Shown one piece after another: positions 18,862 through 27,987 of a stretch of 64,000 bases of DNA; positions within the stretch are counted from its first letter, which is position 1; each line of letters starts with the position of its first letter. The position numbers and the translations under genes are program-made. The stretch covers positions 1 to 64,000 of the forward strand of contig NZ_BMFV01000019.1 in the NCBI RefSeq assembly GCF_014639255.1, given 5' to 3'. Below the pieces are notes generated by a model that searched no databases, was not told where the DNA came from, and was given only the letters and a program-made list of their open reading frames with translations. The stretch is from Pullulanibacillus pueri (GTDB taxonomy: Bacteria > Bacillota > Bacilli > Bacillales > Sporolactobacillaceae).

Positions 18862-18953
18862 AAGGGGGTGACTTTAAAAGAGTAGTTCTTTAGGCATCTA
18901 TTCTTCTCCCTTATTTCCCATTTTTTAAAAGTCACCCTTACTGCTTTGTCATG
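18862..18953. repeat. Long inverted repeat, possible terminator of the holin-like gene
   Basis: GGGTGACTTTAAAA and TTTTAAAAGTCACCC are near-perfect inverted arms around a loop of about 60 bases. It lies downstream of the minus-strand gene at 19015 and may end its transcript. Nothing coding is seen inside it. Confidence 0.5.
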
Positions 18954-19014
18954 ATTATTCTTTTTTATAAACTTCCATACGATGCATCCAGGAAGAGACG
19001 CCTAACTTGTCCTT

Positions 19015-19275
19015 TTAAGTTCCCTTGTCATCTTTTATAAAAATGGTTTTTATCGTTTCTATAGCTCCAATACTGTATAAAGCGTACTCAATCCCTCTTA
19101 AGGTAGTGACATAAGTGATATCTAGCCCTTCAAACCACGAGAACACAAGTCCGAGCCCAATTGAAAGGATGGGTAAATAGCGTTTAGGAAGCTTCAATGC
19201 CTTTCTTATGGCATATAAGACAAAGGCGAGGGCTACATATACTCCAAAGTGAATGGAAATTAAGTCCCCCATCAT
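19015..19275 (-). CDS. Holin-like small membrane protein (Hol44/phage_holin_5_2 type)
   Basis: This 86-residue protein has three short hydrophobic segments: GVYVALAFVLYAIRKALKLP, then YLPILSIGLGLVFSWF, then GIEYALYSIGAIET. This pattern fits superfamily V phage holins. It is a clear paralogue of the gene at 26488. ATG 19275 lies 6 bases behind AAAGGAG; the longer frame upstream has no ribosome binding site. No endolysin or phage structural gene is adjacent, so it is probably domesticated. Confidence 0.7.
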   Translation of the reverse strand: MMGDLISIHFGVYVALAFVLYAIRKALKLPKRYLPILSIGLGLVFSWFEGLDITYVTTLRGIEYALYSIGAIETIKTIFIKDDKGT

Positions 19276-19513
19276 TAAAAGCTCCTTTCCTCGAGGGAGC
19301 TCCCCTAAGTGTACATACATCAGAGGATGATGCTCCCTTGTCTTATTCTATGCCCGTCCTTTACTCAATGTATAGGTAATGATGATAGATCCTCCTAAAT
19401 ACATATGGATTTCATTGTTTGCCTAATTTTCTTAAAGATAGATATTCGCCAATTTCAATTCTTCGGCTTTTACATAGTATGTAACGTAGTAAAAAACAAA
19501 GGAGTGATTCATA

Positions 19514-19630
19514 ATGGCATACGGATCTGGTTGCGGCGGTGGCGGCGGCTACGGTTATGGTAACGGCTTTGCCTTAATCGTAGTATTGTTTATCCTACTC
19601 ATTATTGTAGGAGCAGCTTACGTCTACTAA
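19514..19630 (+). CDS. YjcZ-family tiny membrane protein, copy 1
   Basis: A 38-residue protein with a Gly/Tyr-rich head and the family core [20 protein letters not shown] as single TM tail. GGAGTG lies 8 bases before the ATG. It belongs to the tiny TM family of Bacilli annotated as sporulation protein YjcZ. The glycine run is the longest of the six copies here. A terminator follows at once. Confidence 0.9.
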   Translation: MAYGSGCGGGGGYGYGNGFALIVVLFILLIIVGAAYVY

Positions 19631-19635
19631 TATTA

Positions 19636-19670
19636 AACAAACAGCTTCTCATTAACGAGAAGCTGTTTGA
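19636..19670 (+). terminator. Terminator of yjcZ-like copy 1
   Basis: CAAACAGCTTCTC pairs with GAGAAGCTGTTTG, 13 bp, followed by a T-rich stretch. Confidence 0.8.
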
Positions 19671-19714
19671 GGTTTGTTAGAATATCATATAAAAATTTTG
19701 CCTATTTTTACATA

Positions 19715-20206
19715 TTAAAAAGGACCGCCAAAAGGCATCGGCCAGCCTGGATGTCCTCCTGGGTAACTACCACTCGGGGGCATACCACCTGGATGTCCAC
19801 CGTGTGGGGGAAAATGATACCCAGGACCAGGTTGTGGGTAATGATACCCTGGGTGCATAGGCATGCCTCCACCAGGATGCCCCCCCCAACCATCATGGAA
19901 TTGACCCTGTTCAGGATCATGATAGCCGTGTTCCCAGTCTTGATGTCCCCAATCTTGACCATCATGTTCATAGCCTTGATGTCCCCAGCCATACCCATCA
20001 TGCTCATAGCCTTGGTGCCCATATCCCATAGACCCATCGCCATAGGACGTACCTTGTGTCATTCCTCCATGTTGGGGATCATATCCCCATTGCCCCTGAT
20101 GTCCGCCATATCCATCATGATAAGTACCAGGCTGCATCCCTGTTCCTTCTGTCATAAAAGGGTAACCCTCTTCTGAAGGGCGTTGTGTCTGATAATTCGG
20201 ATACAT
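19715..20206 (-). CDS. Gly/His/Tyr/Pro-rich repeat protein, probable spore-surface protein
   Basis: This 163-residue protein is low-complexity throughout. The middle carries imperfect repeats of GYGHQGYEHDG and GWGHQGYEHDG, then GHQDWEHGYHD; the C-terminal third is Pro/Gly/His-rich (GGHPGG, PHPGYHYP). There is no TM segment or signal peptide. AGGAGG lies 10 bases before the ATG. Composition resembles morphogenetic coat proteins of Bacillus spores, and a YjcZ gene is adjacent, but I do not recognise a named family. His-rich repeats suggest metal binding or cross-linking. Confidence 0.72.
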   Translation of the reverse strand: MYPNYQTQRPSEEGYPFMTEGTGMQPGTYHDGYGGHQGQWGYDPQHGGMTQGTSYGDGSMGYGHQGYEHDGYGWGHQGYEHDGQDWGHQDWEHGYHDPEQGQFHDGWGGHPGGGMPMHPGYHYPQPGPGYHFPPHGGHPGGMPPSGSYPGGHPGWPMPFGGPF

Positions 20207-20341
20207 ACTTTAATAACCTCCTGCTGTTTGATTGCTCACTGACAGTTTATTCTTTAAATGGAATAGTGGTAGCTTATCCCTTAGAGTCTAGAGCCCAAAT
20301 TCCTGGCCTCTATGAACCTGAAACAGCAGAAGGAGAAAACG

Positions 20342-21487
20342 TCAATTAGCTGCCGAACGTAAAAACCTTGGAAAACGAATAATCGCAACAATAAAGCCAA
20401 GAACTGCAAATATAAGCAAGACACCTAACGATTTCCAAATATCACCGACATGCGCATGGTGGACAATAATATCTTGAAGCGCTTTTTGAGCCCAAAATTG
20501 TGGAAAAAAGTGACCTAATTTCTGAACAAAGTCTGGCATGAGATACGAAGGGACCCAAAGGCCTCCCAGCATTGCTCCAGCAAGGGCGATGACCTGTGTT
20601 ACAACCATACCGACAGTTTCACCACTGACTAAGAAGGAAAGGGCTAAACCAATCCCTGTACCACAGAGACTAATACAGATGATGATTAGGGCCATCGCAG
20701 TAAGATCCCCTAATTTTAAATCATACATCCAATGACCAAAAGCAAAAAGAACAATACATTGCGCAATCACCGTGAGAACAAAAGGAATCCACATCCCGAT
20801 CAAATAATAATAGGGTTTGATGCTCGTACTTCTAATCCTAGAGATGAGTCCCGATTCTTTCTCCTTGAAAAAGCGACGGACCATCGATATCATAATATAA
20901 AAGACAAACATTACTGTCATTCCCGGTACAACTTGTGAAATATAGTCGACATTGTCCGAGGTGGTGTTCACGTCTTTAATCTGGATGGGGGCTTTTAAGG
21001 CTTGAGTGGCTTCAGCCTGTGTTTGCCCCATCTTAACCAATGTTTGTTGGAGTTTTTGTTCCCGATATTGATTCGTAATATTATTTAAGACAGATTCTAT
21101 AGGTGCTACGGATGAGGCCTGGGTAGGATCCTGATAGAGCTTAATCGCGGCCTGCTGACCGGCATTCAAATCCGCTTCAAAATCTTTTGGGACGACAATT
21201 AAGGAATCTTGCTGACCTTGTTCAATTTTATGAACCTGTTGCTGCAAATTTGCTTCAGAATCTTTTTCTACCTTCATGCCGGGTAGAGCTGTAATTTGCT
21301 TTAGAAAAGCTTTAGATGCAGTGGATTGATCTTGGTCAACCACATGAAAGGTCAACGAAGCGTCATCCGTATTATTGAAAATAGAACCAAACATGACGAT
21401 AAAGATTAAAGGCATGAGCAATAGAAAAAAGAAATTCGCCTTTTCTTTTACCATAATTTTAAGTTCTTTGATTATAATTGCTTTCAC
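20342..21487 (-). CDS. ABC-2 type transporter permease
   Basis: This protein of about 381 residues has one N-terminal TM helix, an extracytoplasmic domain of roughly 130-160 residues, then five TM helices, the layout of YhgE/LnrM/DrrB-like exporters. GTG 21487 follows AGGGGAAA; the frame extends to an ATG at 21505, but that one lacks a ribosome binding site. It is the last gene of the five-gene GntR/ABC operon. Its ATPase partner lies directly upstream. Confidence 0.83.
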   Translation of the reverse strand: MKAIIIKELKIMVKEKANFFFLLLMPLIFIVMFGSIFNNTDDASLTFHVVDQDQSTASKAFLKQITALPGMKVEKDSEANLQQQVHKIEQGQQDSLIVVPKDFEADLNAGQQAAIKLYQDPTQASSVAPIESVLNNITNQYREQKLQQTLVKMGQTQAEATQALKAPIQIKDVNTTSDNVDYISQVVPGMTVMFVFYIMISMVRRFFKEKESGLISRIRSTSIKPYYYLIGMWIPFVLTVIAQCIVLFAFGHWMYDLKLGDLTAMALIIICISLCGTGIGLALSFLVSGETVGMVVTQVIALAGAMLGGLWVPSYLMPDFVQKLGHFFPQFWAQKALQDIIVHHAHVGDIWKSLGVLLIFAVLGFIVAIIRFPRFLRSAAN

Positions 21488-21528
21488 ACTTTCCCCTACT
21501 TTCATTAGTTATGACATCTCGTTATTCA

Positions 21529-22500
21529 TTAATCTCTTAAGGCTGTTCCTGTAACTCTCAGAAAGACATTCTCTAACGAAGGTCTTACAATTTCCAATTG
21601 CTTAACCTCCCAGTGGTTTGCCGCTGCTAGATTTAATAATACTTTCATCGTCTCCGCTACTTTCTCAGTCTCTAATATCCATCCTGAGCCTTCCTTCACG
21701 ACTTTAATATCTTCAGAGAGTTCAGGGGGTATGTCCATATTAGCCACTTCGAGGTAGATGGCTTTCTTTCCAAATTCCTCAAGCAATGCACCTAGTGGAC
21801 CTTGAGCTTTTACACTTCCTTCGTCAATAATCGCAATTTCATCACACAAGACCTCTACCTCTTCCATATAGTGGGTAGAGTAAATGATCGTAGTTCCCTG
21901 CCTATTAAGATCCCGAATCATATCAAAAATATGGTTTCTTGATTGCGGATCAATACCTACTGTTGGTTCATCGAGGATGAGAAGCTTAGGACGATGAAGC
22001 AGAGCTGCACCGATATTAATGCGTCGCTTCATCCCACCAGAAAAGGTCTTAATGGCATCCTTTCCGCGATCGGCCAAGCCTGTTTGAATAAGCACTTCTT
22101 CGACTCTTTTCTTAAGGGCGTTGCCTTGCATCCCGTACATCTGCCCAAAGAAGATGAGATTATCATAAGCACTTAATTGTTCATATAAAGTAATCTCTTG
22201 GGGAACATAGCCTATATATTTTGAGACTATCGCTTGATCCTTGGAAACATCCTTCCCAAGCAGCTTTGCCGATCCTTTATTTGCTTTAATAACACCCGTA
22301 AGAATTTTCATCGTTGTTGATTTCCCAGCACCATTTGGACCGAGCAAGCCATAGGAACTGCCATTTTTAACAGAAAAAGAAACATCCTTTAATGCTTGCA
22401 CCTTCCCATACATTTTCGTTAAGCGATTGACTTCTAACAGTACCTCTGAATGGTGACTATTTAGTGTATCTCGCTGACTCATTTTCTCAGTAACTTTCAT
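21529..22500 (-). CDS. ABC-2 transporter ATPase (drug/lantibiotic export type)
   Basis: This 323-residue ATPase has Walker A (GPNGAGKST), the signature FSGGMKRRINIGAALLHRP, Walker B (LLILDEPTVGID) and the C-terminal extension typical of the CcmA/DrrA group. AGGAGG is 8 bases before ATG 22500. It serves the permease at 20342, and lies 12 bases after the preceding permease gene, so the two transporters are co-transcribed. Confidence 0.88.
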   Translation of the reverse strand: MKVTEKMSQRDTLNSHHSEVLLEVNRLTKMYGKVQALKDVSFSVKNGSSYGLLGPNGAGKSTTMKILTGVIKANKGSAKLLGKDVSKDQAIVSKYIGYVPQEITLYEQLSAYDNLIFFGQMYGMQGNALKKRVEEVLIQTGLADRGKDAIKTFSGGMKRRINIGAALLHRPKLLILDEPTVGIDPQSRNHIFDMIRDLNRQGTTIIYSTHYMEEVEVLCDEIAIIDEGSVKAQGPLGALLEEFGKKAIYLEVANMDIPPELSEDIKVVKEGSGWILETEKVAETMKVLLNLAAANHWEVKQLEIVRPSLENVFLRVTGTALRD

Positions 22501-22512
22501 CACTTTCTCCTC

Positions 22513-23289
22513 CTAAAGGGACAACTTCTTATCTAAGAGATAAGCTGTCACACGTAATATGACATAAGATAAAACCCAGCTTAGAACAATGTAAATCCAA
22601 AGTGTGTGTGTATATGGAAAGAAGGATACAGAGCGACCTTCAGACATTTGCATAAAAACATTATTTTGGTTATTACCAACAATAAACCAATAAAGAAAAC
22701 TTCCTCCCCACATGCAGAGAATCCAGAGAATCGGTGTCATGAAACTTAATAAAGTGTGTTGAGCCACGACAAGAAATTGCCCTGCCGCAAGGAGAAACGG
22801 ACTGAAAAACAACATAATGATGATCCAATTAAACCCTAAGCGCATGAACTGACTAATTTCCGACCAATGAAAATGATCCTGAAGACACGTGAGATAAGTA
22901 GAATAGATCACGGCCAGACACATCAGTCCAATGAAAAAGAGCACGATTTGAATCAGATTTGCGATCAATTTGGCTGATAAAAGGGTCTCACGCCGATAAG
23001 GCAATGTTAACCACCAGCCCAAAGTTTCATTGTCCCATTCTCTTTTTACTGCCCCAAATCCCCAGAAAAACACAAAGTAGGGAAACCCAAGCGTGCAAAA
23101 CCAGCTGTTATTTAAGGAAAAATGTGTTTTCATTGTGACGACGGTCATGACAGCAAAGAACAAAAGTAACATAACAACATAGTAAGTAATCCTTGCCTTA
23201 CGTCCACGGAAATTCTTTCTTCCCTTTCTCCGATTAGCGCCAGCAAAAAATTCATGTCGAACGAGTTTCCAAAAGACTTGAGAGGTCAT
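22513..23289 (-). CDS. ABC transporter permease of the Ytr-like operon
   Basis: This 258-residue protein has about six TM helices and no large soluble domain. After a basic N-terminus (NRRKGRKNFRGRKAR), TM1 begins near residue 32; the cytosolic WWLTLPYRRETLL stretch is typical of ABC-2 permeases. It overlaps its ATPase gene by 4 bases. The position in a GntR-ATPase-permease set suggests a YtrC/YtrD or YwoC-type subunit, though it is shorter than YtrC. Confidence 0.78.
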   Translation of the reverse strand: MTSQVFWKLVRHEFFAGANRRKGRKNFRGRKARITYYVVMLLLFFAVMTVVTMKTHFSLNNSWFCTLGFPYFVFFWGFGAVKREWDNETLGWWLTLPYRRETLLSAKLIANLIQIVLFFIGLMCLAVIYSTYLTCLQDHFHWSEISQFMRLGFNWIIIMLFFSPFLLAAGQFLVVAQHTLLSFMTPILWILCMWGGSFLYWFIVGNNQNNVFMQMSEGRSVSFFPYTHTLWIYIVLSWVLSYVILRVTAYLLDKKLSL

Positions 23290-23999
23290 TGTCTTTCAAG
23301 CCTCCTTTTATAAAACGTTTTAAAAACTTGATGCATAGAGCCATATTGAGCTCTTAACGTCTCTGTTTCGCCTGACCAAATCGCTGTCCCTTTATCCATA
23401 AAAATACTGTAATCAAATAATCCTTCAATCTCATGAATCTCATGTGTACTAATTAGGATCGTCTGATTCCTCTCTTGCAGATAGTCTATCAATCCATCAA
23501 TAATCTGTTCTCGCGAAATAATATCTATCCCTGTAAATGGTTCGTCAAGTATAACTAAAGGCACGTTCCGGGCAATACATAAAATCAGCATTAAGCGTGC
23601 TTCCTGCCCTCGTGACATGCCTTGGACTTTCATGTCTCGCCCGATGTCCATATAATCCGCCAGCTTTATCGCTGTCTCCAGTTCGAAATGATCAAGAAAA
23701 TGCTTCGCCCACTTGAAGGCTTCATCAACAGTATGATTTGGATACCATCGAGCCCGATCAGGTAAGTAAGCAATATCTTTATTAGTCTTCCAGCCTGGTT
23801 TTCGATCTAGAATCTTCATCTGCCCTGAATCTGGTTTGACGAGTCCGACTAACGAGCGGAAAAAGGTGGATTTCCCACAACCATTAGGTCCTAAAATGCC
23901 TACAATTCCATTTCCAGGTATGCTTAAGCTCAAATGATCCAGAGCCTTTTTTTTGCCATAAGTTTTTGTGACCTCTTTACAGGTAATCACAGCATTCAC
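23286..23999 (-). CDS. ABC transporter ATPase, YtrB-like
   Basis: This 237-residue ATPase has Walker A (GPNGCGKST), a divergent signature (MSRGQEARLMLILCIAR, with Arg in place of the second Gly) and Walker B (LVILDEPFTGID). The M-S-R-G-Q signature is characteristic of YtrB-type ATPases. It is 12 bases downstream of the GntR gene and overlaps the permease gene by 4. Confidence 0.85.
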   Translation of the reverse strand: MNAVITCKEVTKTYGKKKALDHLSLSIPGNGIVGILGPNGCGKSTFFRSLVGLVKPDSGQMKILDRKPGWKTNKDIAYLPDRARWYPNHTVDEAFKWAKHFLDHFELETAIKLADYMDIGRDMKVQGMSRGQEARLMLILCIARNVPLVILDEPFTGIDIISREQIIDGLIDYLQERNQTILISTHEIHEIEGLFDYSIFMDKGTAIWSGETETLRAQYGSMHQVFKTFYKRRLERQ

Positions 24000-24011
24000 A
24001 ACTAACCCTCC

Positions 24012-24401
24012 TCAATTTCCCAAGTGCTTCTTATCCATATAAGTCTTAATATCACTCCATGAATACCCTAAATTCTCCATTTGCAGAATAAAGGATTCAA
24101 TATATTTTCCTGCTAATTGATGCCTGAAATGATCCACTTGCTCTTTCGAGGCTGTCACGAAGGTGCCTTGGCCTCTTCGTTTTTCCGTTAAACCATCACG
24201 CTCTAATTCTTGATAAGCGCGCATGACAGTATTCGGATTTATTTTCAATGCCTGTGCTAATTCGCGCACGGATGGTATCTTATCTCCCAAATCAATCTCC
24301 CCCTTAGCAATCGAGCTTCGAAATTGATCTAATATTTGTTCATATAAGGGTTGGCTGAAATCAATCTGAAAATGAATGCTTCCAACCTGTTGGTTTTCCA
24401 T
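24012..24401 (-). CDS. ytrA: YtrA-type GntR-family repressor
   Basis: This 129-residue regulator has an N-terminal winged helix (PLYEQILDQFRS, KIPSVRELAQALKINPNTVMRAYQEL) and the very short C-terminal domain that defines the YtrA subfamily. ATG 24401 lies behind GGAGGG. It is the first gene of the operon and should bind the perfect inverted repeat 45 bases upstream. In B. subtilis, YtrA controls ABC operons induced by cell-wall antibiotics acting on lipid II. Confidence 0.88.
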   Translation of the reverse strand: MENQQVGSIHFQIDFSQPLYEQILDQFRSSIAKGEIDLGDKIPSVRELAQALKINPNTVMRAYQELERDGLTEKRRGQGTFVTASKEQVDHFRHQLAGKYIESFILQMENLGYSWSDIKTYMDKKHLGN

Positions 24402-24445
24402 GATCTTCCCTCCAACCTGAAACACTCCAATGTATCCCCTGATCT

Positions 24446-24472
24446 AAGTGTATTATATCACTTAATACACTT
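24446..24472. promoter_or_regulatory. YtrA operator
   Basis: AAGTGTATTA and TAATACACTT form a perfect 10-bp inverted repeat with a 7-base spacer. It contains AGTGTA-N13-TACACT, which is the operator described for B. subtilis YtrA. It sits 45 bases upstream of the ytrA-like start, in promoter position. Confidence 0.85.
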
Positions 24473-24570
24473 GGTGCAATAGGCAAATGTAAAATAAATT
24501 GTGCACGGGACCACAACTGCTGAAAACTAAAAGGAAAGTCCAGCATCCACAAAGGAGTTCAGAGTGAACG

Positions 24571-24608
24571 ACAAAAAAGAGTGACCTGATTTAAAAGTCA
24601 CTCTTGCT
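24571..24608 (-). terminator. Probable terminator of the YerD-like gene
   Basis: AAGAGTGAC and GTCACTCTT are inverted arms with a loop of about 12 bases between; an A-run precedes on the plus strand, giving a T-run on the minus strand. Confidence 0.75.
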
Positions 24609-24619
24609 TAGATAACATT

Positions 24620-26257
24620 CTATTTTGTCGCAAACGTATCCTCTATAGGGTAGGGCTCAGCTTGCACTCTTTCATCGATGGCTTTATACACATCAACCAA
24701 TGATTGAACGATGCCAACATCGTCTTTATAAGAAATATGACTTGGTCTGAAGTGAATCGGTGAATCAATCCCTGCAGCTGCAGCAATTCGGAATAATCCC
24801 TTCCTTAGAGAAACAACATAATTCACAACACGCCATTTCTTTTCATCAATAACAAGTGCTCTTTGCAGATGGGGATCGGTGGTTGCTACCCCAGTAGGAC
24901 AAATATTGGAATGACATTTCAACGCTTGAATACAGCCGACTGTAATCATAAAACCACGTGCAATATTAATAAGATCTGCTCCCATGGCCAGCGCAATGGC
25001 GATGCGATCAGGCGTTATCATTTTACCGGAGGCAATAATCCTCACTCGATCCCTTACCCCAAAGCGACGTAAGGTCGCATCTAAAATAGGAAGCGCCGAA
25101 CGGATCGGTAAGCCGACACTATCAATGAGTTCTTGATAGGAGGCACCTGTCCCGCCTTCGCCACCATCTACCGTAATAAAATCAGGTGCCTTACCTGAAG
25201 CTTTCATTGCAGCGGCCAAGTCAAAGATGGCATTATTGCTGCCAACCACTAACTTGCAGCCGACAGGCTTTCCTGTGTGTTGCCTAATTTTTTCAATCCA
25301 ATCGAGCATCGATTGAGGATCACTAAATTCATTAAAACGATTCGGACTGTCGACTGATTTCCAAGGCTCCACTTTACGGATTTCTGCAATTTCTGGAGTC
25401 ACCTTCTCACCATCAACATGACCACCACGAGCCTTGGCTCCTTGAGCAAGTTTCAGTTCAAAGGCCTTAATTTGTGGGATTTCACTTTTTCTCTTAAGCT
25501 CATCCCAATCAAACTGACCCTCCTTGTCACGAACACCAAAGAGTCCTGGTCCAATCTGCATGATAATATCGACACCACCCTTTAAGTGGTAAGACGATAG
25601 TCCTCCCTCACCCGTATTCATCCAAGTGCCTTTAGCCATACCCAATCCTTCCGAAAGAGCGGTAATTGCATTCTTACCTAAGGCACCATAACTCATTGCA
25701 GACATCCCAATCAGCCCCTTTACTGTGAAGGGGTATCTACAGGTTTCTTTGCCGATCGTGACGACATCCTCATCTTCCAATAAATAAGCAAGGGATTCAT
25801 CCTCAACGAACGTCTCTCTTCTATTGCCAAAAAGAGAATCCTTTTCTAATACATATTTTTTGGATTTGACCTTTATTTCCCGATCAATTTTCATTTCGTG
25901 CATTTGTTTTGGGAAGAGATGATTACGCACATAATACCCTTCTTCTTCAAAATCTCTTTTTGAACCAAAGCCCAAGACATCCCTTTTATACTTTGCTGTT
26001 TTTACCACATGCTCATAATCATCACGGCTAAAAGGTCTTCCTTCTTTATCACTATTGAACCAATACTGGCGCATCTCCGGACCAATGGCTTCAAGAAAAT
26101 AACGCACCTTTCCGAGAACCGGATAATTACGTAAAATGGGATGCCTCTTCTGTGTTCGGTCATGTATAAATAAGATCAAAAGAATGATGATCACAGCTAT
26201 AATCACCGCTATCATGAAGAGAAATCCGATAACTGTAAAAATATGTGCTAATGGCAA
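24620..26257 (-). CDS. yerD: FMN-binding glutamate-synthase-like protein (YerD)
   Basis: This 545-residue protein has one N-terminal TM helix followed by the FMN and iron-sulfur (Glu_synthase) domain of glutamate synthase. Visible are GYGALGKNAITALSEGL-like sequence, KARGGHVDGEKVTP, the FMN loop VDGGEGGTGA and the cluster cysteines in CIQALKCHSNICPTG. The glutaminase domain is absent, as in YerD. The TTG at 26257 lies 8 bases after AAAGGAGG; the frame extends upstream without a start signal. Electron donor and substrate are unknown. Confidence 0.88.
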   Translation of the reverse strand: MPLAHIFTVIGFLFMIAVIIAVIIILLILFIHDRTQKRHPILRNYPVLGKVRYFLEAIGPEMRQYWFNSDKEGRPFSRDDYEHVVKTAKYKRDVLGFGSKRDFEEEGYYVRNHLFPKQMHEMKIDREIKVKSKKYVLEKDSLFGNRRETFVEDESLAYLLEDEDVVTIGKETCRYPFTVKGLIGMSAMSYGALGKNAITALSEGLGMAKGTWMNTGEGGLSSYHLKGGVDIIMQIGPGLFGVRDKEGQFDWDELKRKSEIPQIKAFELKLAQGAKARGGHVDGEKVTPEIAEIRKVEPWKSVDSPNRFNEFSDPQSMLDWIEKIRQHTGKPVGCKLVVGSNNAIFDLAAAMKASGKAPDFITVDGGEGGTGASYQELIDSVGLPIRSALPILDATLRRFGVRDRVRIIASGKMITPDRIAIALAMGADLINIARGFMITVGCIQALKCHSNICPTGVATTDPHLQRALVIDEKKWRVVNYVVSLRKGLFRIAAAAGIDSPIHFRPSHISYKDDVGIVQSLVDVYKAIDERVQAEPYPIEDTFATK

Positions 26258-26425
26258 TGCATAGCCTCCTTTACTCAAATATTGCCTTATATTCCTTCTA
26301 TTTTTGCCAAAAATCATGCTATTTATTAGAAAACTTGGCTTGTCGCCAAGCCCTAATGGCGAAAGCCTAAGTTGCACTTATAAGGTCTTCCACTCAATTA
26401 AAAATTCTGACGTTATAAGATAGAA

Positions 26426-26468
26426 AAAACGAACGAAAAAAAGGATCTCTGCCTTTATTCGTTCGCCT
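26426..26468 (-). terminator. Terminator of holin-like gene 2
   Basis: CGAACGAA and TTCGTTCG arms with a further AAAGG/CCTTT stem inside, ending in TTTTTT on the minus strand. Confidence 0.8.
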
Positions 26469-26487
26469 CTCAATTTAGGGTCCTTAT

Positions 26488-26775
26488 TTACTTTGGCTTA
26501 CTTTTTTTATCCTTCCGATTGTTAACGTTTTCTGCCTTTTCAAGTGTAAATTTAATCGTTCCGACTGTCCCTACACCGTATAAAGCGTATTTTATTCCCA
26601 CTAACAAAACATGAGGTGAAAATTCACCTGATTGAAACCATGCGTAAGCAATGCCCAAAACTATAGCTACTAGAGGAATGTAGCGATTCTTAATATGTGT
26701 AGCTTCATGGATCGCATAGAGTACAAAGCCTAAGGCCACATAGGCACCAAAATTCATAGATAACAGTTGATCCAT
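26488..26775 (-). CDS. Holin-like small membrane protein, paralogue 2
   Basis: This 95-residue protein shares with the gene at 19015 the order NFGAYVALGFVLYAIHEA, RYIPLVAIVLGIAYAWF and GIKYALYGVGTVGTI, then a basic tail rich in Lys. Three short TM segments fit superfamily V holins. ATG 26775 lies 8 bases behind GGAGGAG; a GTG at 26793 lies inside that site. It has its own terminator and no phage neighbours. Confidence 0.72.
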   Translation of the reverse strand: MDQLLSMNFGAYVALGFVLYAIHEATHIKNRYIPLVAIVLGIAYAWFQSGEFSPHVLLVGIKYALYGVGTVGTIKFTLEKAENVNNRKDKKSKPK

Positions 26776-27007
26776 TCGACACTCTCCTCCCACCCTAAAA
26801 TCCGTATAACAGACCCTATTATTTATGTATGGAGTTTCTTATAAAAAGATGTCGGCGCTTGTCCCTTTCAAGAAGATTTATCCTATTCCGCAGAAGGCTC
26901 CCACTTCTTGGCTTAAGAAAGGCGCTTTGGTTACCGTTTTTCTTAAAAATCTGGAATACGGGCTTCACAACGTCCTAATGACCAAAATTTTATCTTTCTT
27001 AAAATGT

Positions 27008-27042
27008 AAAAAAAGTTGCTACCCCTGCTGGCGATAGCAACT
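27008..27042 (-). terminator. Terminator of uppP
   Basis: AAGTTGCTA and TAGCAACTT pair perfectly (9 bp) and are followed by TTTTTTT on the minus strand. Confidence 0.88.
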
Positions 27043-27049
27043 TAAAAAT

Positions 27050-27850
27050 TTAAAAGTACATATAGATTAAGAAAAGCGCCGAAAGGATAAAGCGATAAAT
27101 GGCAAAGGGAACTAATTTCACTCTTTGTAAAAGCTTTAAGAAAAACACAATCGCAATCAGCGCTACTATGAAGGCTGTAAGAAAACCAGTGACAAATAGC
27201 GGGATATCACTTGTGCTGAGCGTATCAAGACTCTTTAATAGATCCAGTCCAGATGCTCCAATCATCATGGGCACTGCTAGAATAAAAGAAAATTCCGCTG
27301 AGGCTTTATATCCTGCTCCTATAATTAATCCTCCTGATATCGTTGACCCTGATCTCGAAAACCCTGGCCATAGTGACAAACATTGAAAAAGACCGATTTG
27401 AAAAGCCTGAATATAATTGATGCGGTCCAACGAATCCCTGTGTGCTTGTTGGTTTTGCCCTTTCTTGTTAGCATAGATCAATAAAATCCCACCCGCAACC
27501 AGCCCAACCAGTACTGTTGCTGGAGAAAATAATTTATCCTTAATAAAATCATGGAACAGTAGACCTAAGATCACAGCGGGTATTCCAGCAATAATAATAT
27601 GTAAAAGGTTCAAGGGATGTTTTTCTCCCTCTATTTTATAGAGACCAAATAAGCTTAAAAAGCGTTTAAAATATAGAACGACAACGGCAAGGATAGAACC
27701 TAGTTGGATTATAATCTCAAATGTCTTAGCTTTTTCTCCTGTAAAACCAATAATATCTCCAACAAGGATTAAATGCCCTGTAGAAGAAACTGGAGCAAAT
27801 TCCGTTAGCCCCTCTACTATACCTTCAATCACCGCTTTCAACATCTCCAT
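27050..27850 (-). CDS. uppP: Undecaprenyl-diphosphatase UppP (BacA family)
   Basis: This 266-residue membrane enzyme recycles undecaprenyl diphosphate to the monophosphate lipid carrier, the bacitracin target. The two active-site motifs are present: [16 protein letters not shown] (usual form [11 protein letters not shown], here Ala for Leu) and [10 protein letters not shown]. Seven or eight TM helices are predicted. ATG 27850 follows GAGGAG by 9 bases; the frame extends upstream without signal. The product and the Bce module in this window both act against bacitracin-like drugs, but they lie 20 kb apart. Confidence 0.92.
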   Translation of the reverse strand: MEMLKAVIEGIVEGLTEFAPVSSTGHLILVGDIIGFTGEKAKTFEIIIQLGSILAVVVLYFKRFLSLFGLYKIEGEKHPLNLLHIIIAGIPAVILGLLFHDFIKDKLFSPATVLVGLVAGGILLIYANKKGQNQQAHRDSLDRINYIQAFQIGLFQCLSLWPGFSRSGSTISGGLIIGAGYKASAEFSFILAVPMMIGASGLDLLKSLDTLSTSDIPLFVTGFLTAFIVALIAIVFFLKLLQRVKLVPFAIYRFILSALFLIYMYF

Positions 27851-27987
27851 AACCACTAACTCCTCTTCAATAAACTGCTTAAAAAGACACAATTTCCCAT
27901 TCGAGTGTTGTCTTCTCTTTATAGCCAGTCTTTTTCCCTTTCAAGAAAAGGTTAGCTTTACTGAAATCAAGACGACCTATTTCCTTT

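Noticed and set aside
18862..18953. Possible T-box or other riboswitch leader
   Set aside because: The inverted arms are clear, but no T-box or other known aptamer motif is seen, and it lies downstream of the nearest minus-strand gene.
19015..26775. Prophage between the two holin-like genes
   Set aside because: The genes between are ordinary (YjcZ, ABC operon, YerD); no capsid, tail, portal, terminase or integrase gene is present.
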